Positions 61,064 to 64,000 of a stretch of 64,000 nucleotides of DNA are shown piece by piece (within the stretch, counting starts at the first letter, position 1; each line of letters begins with the position of its first letter). The notes below the pieces were generated by a model. The model ran no database searches. It worked only from the letters and a program-made list of their open reading frames with translations, and was not told the DNA's origin. Position numbers and translations under genes: made by a program. Source of the DNA: Thalassospira lucentensis (GTDB taxonomy: Bacteria; Pseudomonadota; Alphaproteobacteria; Rhodospirillales; Thalassospiraceae). The stretch is taken from the NCBI RefSeq assembly GCF_001613805.1, contig NZ_LPVY01000005.1:62001-126000 (forward strand). The letters are read 5' to 3'.

Positions 61064-61690
61064 TCAGAACTCGACACCGATCTGTGCCTTGATGCCCTGT
61101 TCGCGGAACGGATGTTTGATCATGGTCATCTCGGTCACAAGGTCCGCCGCCTCGATCAGGGTATCGGGCGCATTTCGGCCGGTCAGGACAACGTGCTGGT
61201 CGGGCAGTTTATCCGCCAACGCTGCCAGAACATCATCAAGCGGCAGGAAATCATAGCGCAGAACGATGTTGATCTCGTCAAGGATCACCATGGCAAAGCT
61301 TGGGTCGCGCATCATCTCAAGTGCCTTGTTCCAGGCTTCACGCGCCAGTGCAACATCCTGCGCCCGGTTCTGTGTTTCCCAGGTAAAGCCCGCGCCCATG
61401 GCGTGAAATTCGCAAAGATCGGGAAACTTCTTCAAAAGCTTTGCCTCGCCGGTTTCCCAACCACCTTTGATGAACTGCACAACGCCGACTTTCATGTCAT
61501 GTCCGACACACCGCATCGCCATGCCAAATGCCGATGACGACTTGCCTTTGCCCTTGCCTGTATGAACGATGATCAGGCCCTTTTTGTCGATCTTCTGCGC
61601 CATCATCTTGTCGCGCGCGGCCTTGATCTTCTTCATTTTTTCGTCATGGCGAGCATTCAGGTCGGTATCAGGCGTGTTGTTGTCGGTCAT
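61064..61690 (-). CDS. cobO: cob(I)yrinic acid a,c-diamide adenosyltransferase
   Basis: CobO (BtuR/CobA type) transfers adenosyl from ATP to the Co(I) corrinoid. The P-loop variant HTGKGKGKSSSAFGMAMR is at about residues 43-60, and VVQFIKGGWETGE, CEFHAMGAGFTWETQN and VLDEINIVLRYDFL follow. The ATG at 61690 gives 208 residues with AGGGA upstream. It is placed directly before cobQ on the same strand. Confidence 0.95.
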   Translation of the reverse strand: MTDNNTPDTDLNARHDEKMKKIKAARDKMMAQKIDKKGLIIVHTGKGKGKSSSAFGMAMRCVGHDMKVGVVQFIKGGWETGEAKLLKKFPDLCEFHAMGAGFTWETQNRAQDVALAREAWNKALEMMRDPSFAMVILDEINIVLRYDFLPLDDVLAALADKLPDQHVVLTGRNAPDTLIEAADLVTEMTMIKHPFREQGIKAQIGVEF

Positions 61691-61743
61691 TGCTTCATCC
61701 CTTTGTATTTCTGTCGGAACAATGCGGCGAAGCGCGCCCCTGT

Positions 61744-62541
61744 TCAAGGACAGTTTTCGGGTTTCTGATCCAGTTCAAGATGCGCGACGACACCCTGAAA
61801 ACCGTATTTTCGGGCTTCCGGGCAGAACCGGTCTGGATCGGTCCCTTCTTCGATATATTCGACCGCAAAAACCGGCTTTTTCATCTTTGCATAAGGTAAA
61901 AACGCATCCATGAAACCAAACCGAAATGATGATTCAAGCAGGGCAAAATCCATCCGGCCGACCAGTTCCGGAACCAGTTTGCCGGCATTCTTCTGCCCGA
62001 TGGCAAGCCCGCGGGCATGCGCCTGCTCAATCAGCCATCCGACATAACGAAGCTGATCGGAACGTGTCAGGTCAAACCCGGTTTTCTTGTTCGACCCATC
62101 CGCTTCGTAAGCATCGATATTATCCGGCTCGACACCCAGAAAACCCTTTTCCCGACACAGGTCAAACCGTGCCTCCATGATATGGGCGAATTGCTCGAAC
62201 CGGTTGATATCAAGCCAGTTTTCGCCTGCCCAACCCCAATAGGGGTTGCCAATCACGTCTTTGGGGAATTGGGCATAATCGTCGTTCCATTCCTCGATCG
62301 CGCCAACATTGATGTAGCAGATCGGGAAAATACCGGCTTCGCGCCATTCCTGAACCTGATTGGTCGTCGTTTCAAACAGATCGCTATCGGTTACCCGAAT
62401 ATTGCCGCCGATATCAATGTCGCCCTGCAACTGCCAATGCAACGGCTCGTTCGGCACCGTTGGCCAGTCATCCGCCGCCGCAATGCCAACCCCTGCACCA
62501 AATTGCAAAACCAAACCTGCAACGGCAAAAAACGCGCGCAT
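61744..62541 (-). CDS. secreted glycoside hydrolase, GH114 / endo-alpha-1,4-polygalactosaminidase-like
   Basis: This is a secreted TIM-barrel-like protein of 265 residues with a signal peptide (core FFAVAGLVLQFGAGVGIAAA, cut after ADDWP). ICYINVGAIEEWNDDY and LGVEPDNIDAYEAD carry acidic residues expected in the active site, and GQKNAGKLVPELVGRMDFALLESSF (core GQKNAG) is a TM1410/GH114 motif. Such enzymes cut galactosaminogalactan-type polymers. It lies between cobO and an unknown gene in the cobalamin region, with no clear role there. Confidence 0.82.
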   Translation of the reverse strand: MRAFFAVAGLVLQFGAGVGIAAADDWPTVPNEPLHWQLQGDIDIGGNIRVTDSDLFETTTNQVQEWREAGIFPICYINVGAIEEWNDDYAQFPKDVIGNPYWGWAGENWLDINRFEQFAHIMEARFDLCREKGFLGVEPDNIDAYEADGSNKKTGFDLTRSDQLRYVGWLIEQAHARGLAIGQKNAGKLVPELVGRMDFALLESSFRFGFMDAFLPYAKMKKPVFAVEYIEEGTDPDRFCPEARKYGFQGVVAHLELDQKPENCP

Positions 62542-62613
62542 CCATATACCCCTGGAAAATCAATCTTGCGAGTTTGCCCGTCTGGCGGTCGATAGACAAC
62601 CACCCAAAAAGAA

Positions 62614-62682
62614 AGCGCGGCCGTTTCCAGCCGCGCTCTTGCACCCGTAACGGGTGCGGTCCCCCGGAACCCCACCGGGTTC
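62614..62682 (-). repeat. cluster of three short hairpins
   Basis: AGCGCGGC/GCCGCGCT (62614-62621, 62630-62637), GCACCCG/CGGGTGC (62641-62647, 62651-62657) and GAACCC/GGGTTC (62667-62672, 62677-62682) stand in series after the unknown gene. The first can act as its terminator, with TTTCTTTTT on the minus strand. Confidence 0.6.
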
Positions 62683-62708
62683 GGTTCACTGACATGTCTG
62701 TTACGACT

Positions 62709-63395
62709 TCAACCTGATGACAATCCAAGATCGCCGGTCACCAGATCGGCCCATTTATCAGGCTCGCGCATGTCGGTATTACGCAATTCGGGGCGGCGCA
62801 TCCGTGCCTTGTTGAACAATTGTAAACGGTCACCCGGTGACATCTGACGCAGGCGAAGCAATGCCTTGCGCACAGCATCATTCGGGGCATGAACCGGTTT
62901 CTGGAAACTTTTTTCGATCACTTCAAGCCGACGCTCAAGCCAGTTGCGCGTCGTAACAACATCCGCAATCAGTAACTTCAATTCGCGAACCACGGGAAAA
63001 TGATTTAACGCCACATGAGCCCTTGAAATGGTTGCCCGCCAGATCTGACGCTCGACACCTTGAAGATAACGCCAGTAAATCCGCACCTTGGCATCGATTT
63101 CGATGGCTGTTTGATCTGGTCCCGGCAGATGGCGCGCCAGTTCGTCCAGGCCATCACGAAATTCTTCGATACTGACCGGTGCATGAACACCGTTAAACCG
63201 TTCACGCAGGTCAAGAACCGAACGGATCGCACCACGGGCCGGGCGGTCATGACCCTGACCGTGCAAATCGGCGCGTAACCAGTCAGGAAGGTCGGCATCA
63301 GCAAGCAGGAAATCGACAATGTCTGCATGTCCGGCATGAACCGGCAGAGGGGTCTGCAGATAGTCAGGCAAACGAACGTGTTTCGTTCTTTCCAT
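62709..63395 (-). CDS. unknown helical protein of the cobalamin region
   Basis: I do not recognise this protein. It has 228 residues, no Cys, no signal peptide or membrane helix, and a charged, probably helical composition. Notable segments are LPDYLQTPLPVHAGHADIVDFLL, FRDGLDELARHLPGPDQ, EIDAKVRIYWRYLQGVERQIWRA (core RIYWRYLQGVERQ) and MSPGDRLQLFNKARMRRPEL. The ATG has an excellent AGGAGG site. The gene lies downstream of cobN and upstream of the GH114 gene on the same strand, about 200 bp from cobN, and has a TTAA-N7-TTAA box in front. Because of the box and gap it may be transcribed apart from cobN. Confidence 0.7.
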   Translation of the reverse strand: MERTKHVRLPDYLQTPLPVHAGHADIVDFLLADADLPDWLRADLHGQGHDRPARGAIRSVLDLRERFNGVHAPVSIEEFRDGLDELARHLPGPDQTAIEIDAKVRIYWRYLQGVERQIWRATISRAHVALNHFPVVRELKLLIADVVTTRNWLERRLEVIEKSFQKPVHAPNDAVRKALLRLRQMSPGDRLQLFNKARMRRPELRNTDMREPDKWADLVTGDLGLSSG

Positions 63396-63475
63396 AGTGG
63401 CCTCCTAACTCTGTTGCCGATCCGTCTTTTGCGGTTATCGGCTCGATAGGTGTGCCCCGTCCCTCAACCAATTGA

Positions 63476-63490
63476 TTAACACTTGGTTAA
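63476..63490. promoter_or_regulatory. CtrA-type box upstream of the unknown gene
   Basis: TTAA, seven bases (CACTTGG), TTAA matches the full CtrA consensus and lies about 80 bp upstream of the unknown gene's ATG. An AACCAA/TTGGTT hairpin overlaps it (63466-63488). Confidence 0.35.
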
Positions 63491-63594
63491 AAGAGATATG
63501 GTGCGAAAACGAAACGTTTCAACTCCCCGGTTTGTTCCGACTATTCATTTCAACGGTAAAATTCTCGTGATTCACGATGACGGCCAAGGCCCGG

Positions 63595-64000
63595 TTATGC
63601 CGTGCCGTTCCCCATCAGATCGACTGATACGGAATTCCGGCGCGGCTGCCAAAGACCACGATCAATCGCCTCGCGAAGGCGATTGCGAATATCGCAAAAC
63701 GCATCGGGATTGTGATCCCTGATGAATTCACGCACATCCGTATCGCCAAGATACGCATCATAAACCAGATCAAAATGATGATCTGCGACACACCGCGCCG
63801 TCGCGGCAAAGGCAAACAGGTAATCCACCGTCGCCGCCATCTCAAATGCGCCCTTGTAACCATGGCGCATCACGCCTTTGATCCATTTCGGATTAACCAC
63901 GCGGGCCCGGACAACACGGGCAATTTCTTCTTCCAAAGTTCGGATTTTCGGGCTTTCCGGGCGGGAGTGATCACTGTGATAGACCGTCGGCTGCCTGCCG
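63595..64000 (-). CDS. cobN: cobaltochelatase subunit CobN (C-terminal part, cut by window edge)
   Basis: CobN is the large subunit of the aerobic cobaltochelatase that inserts cobalt into hydrogenobyrinate a,c-diamide. Only the last 134 residues are visible, from HSDHSRPESPKIRTLEEEIA through VVRARVVNPKWIKGVMRHGY and KGAFEMAATVDYLFAFAAT to the end RGLWQPRRNSVSVDL. These are the strongly conserved CobN C-terminal motifs. The frame runs off base 64000; the codon at 63936 is an internal TTG, not a start. Confidence 0.93.
   Translation of the reverse strand, partial: GRQPTVYHSDHSRPESPKIRTLEEEIARVVRARVVNPKWIKGVMRHGYKGAFEMAATVDYLFAFAATARCVADHHFDLVYDAYLGDTDVREFIRDHNPDAFCDIRNRLREAIDRGLWQPRRNSVSVDLMGNGTA

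Overview
This 64 kb window is chromosomal DNA of a free-living alphaproteobacterium. The block rpsT-dnaA-dnaN-recF-gyrB, the block pyrF-lapA-ihfB-sppA-rpsA-cmk-aroA followed by a TIGR02300 gene and tRNA-Ala, the tripartite tricarboxylate transporter, three chemoreceptors and a CobN/CbiD cobalamin pathway together suggest Rhodospirillales. Thalassospira is my best guess; this rests on gene order and general sequence character, not on a database search. No complete insertion sequence, prophage or CRISPR array was seen.

Layout. 1-5 kb: a truncated Cache-domain chemoreceptor, truA, argG, a YgjP-like metalloprotease and a LysE exporter. 5-10.4 kb: a LysR regulator divergent from tctCBA and an ArgE-like deacylase, with a perfect 15-bp inverted repeat in the shared control region. 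10.4-15 kb: a structured intergenic stretch, a class A penicillin-binding protein, and a paralogue that has lost nearly all its catalytic residues. 15-22.3 kb: gyrB, recF, dnaN, dnaA and rpsT, all on the minus strand. 22.4-27.5 kb: enoyl-CoA hydratase, mutM, a TSUP permease, an MFS exporter and pyrF. 27.6-34.5 kb: envelope, translation and shikimate housekeeping genes and tRNA-Ala(GGC). 34.6-37.2 kb: a TPR methyltransferase and an AT-rich patch carrying a glycosyltransferase. 37.2-44.5 kb: a two-gene YeeE/YedE sulfur permease behind an AT-rich palindrome, an amidotransferase, a haem/iron-sulfur-type adenylate cyclase, a small heat-shock gene with a ROSE-like leader, and a PAS chemoreceptor.

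44.6-51.2 kb and 59.5-64 kb hold cobalamin genes: cobB, cobA divergent from cbiD-cobK, then cobQ, cobO and the 3' end of cobN. Interleaved are SCO1 and a DsbD-like membrane protein (probably copper or oxidase assembly), a GH114-type secreted protein and an unrecognised 228-residue protein. 51.3-59.3 kb holds a third chemoreceptor, two NAD(P)-binding proteins, a TPR protein, a PstS-like binding protein, a methyltransferase and a glutathione transferase.

The points most worth a second look are the degenerate PBP1A paralogue beside an intact one, the ROSE-type thermometer in front of hsp20, TTAA-N7-TTAA (CtrA-type) boxes upstream of dnaA and of the unknown gene near cobN, the SdhC-like/2Fe-2S adenylate cyclase, the operator-like inverted repeats at tct and yeeE, and a possible structured RNA downstream of the ArgE-like gene.
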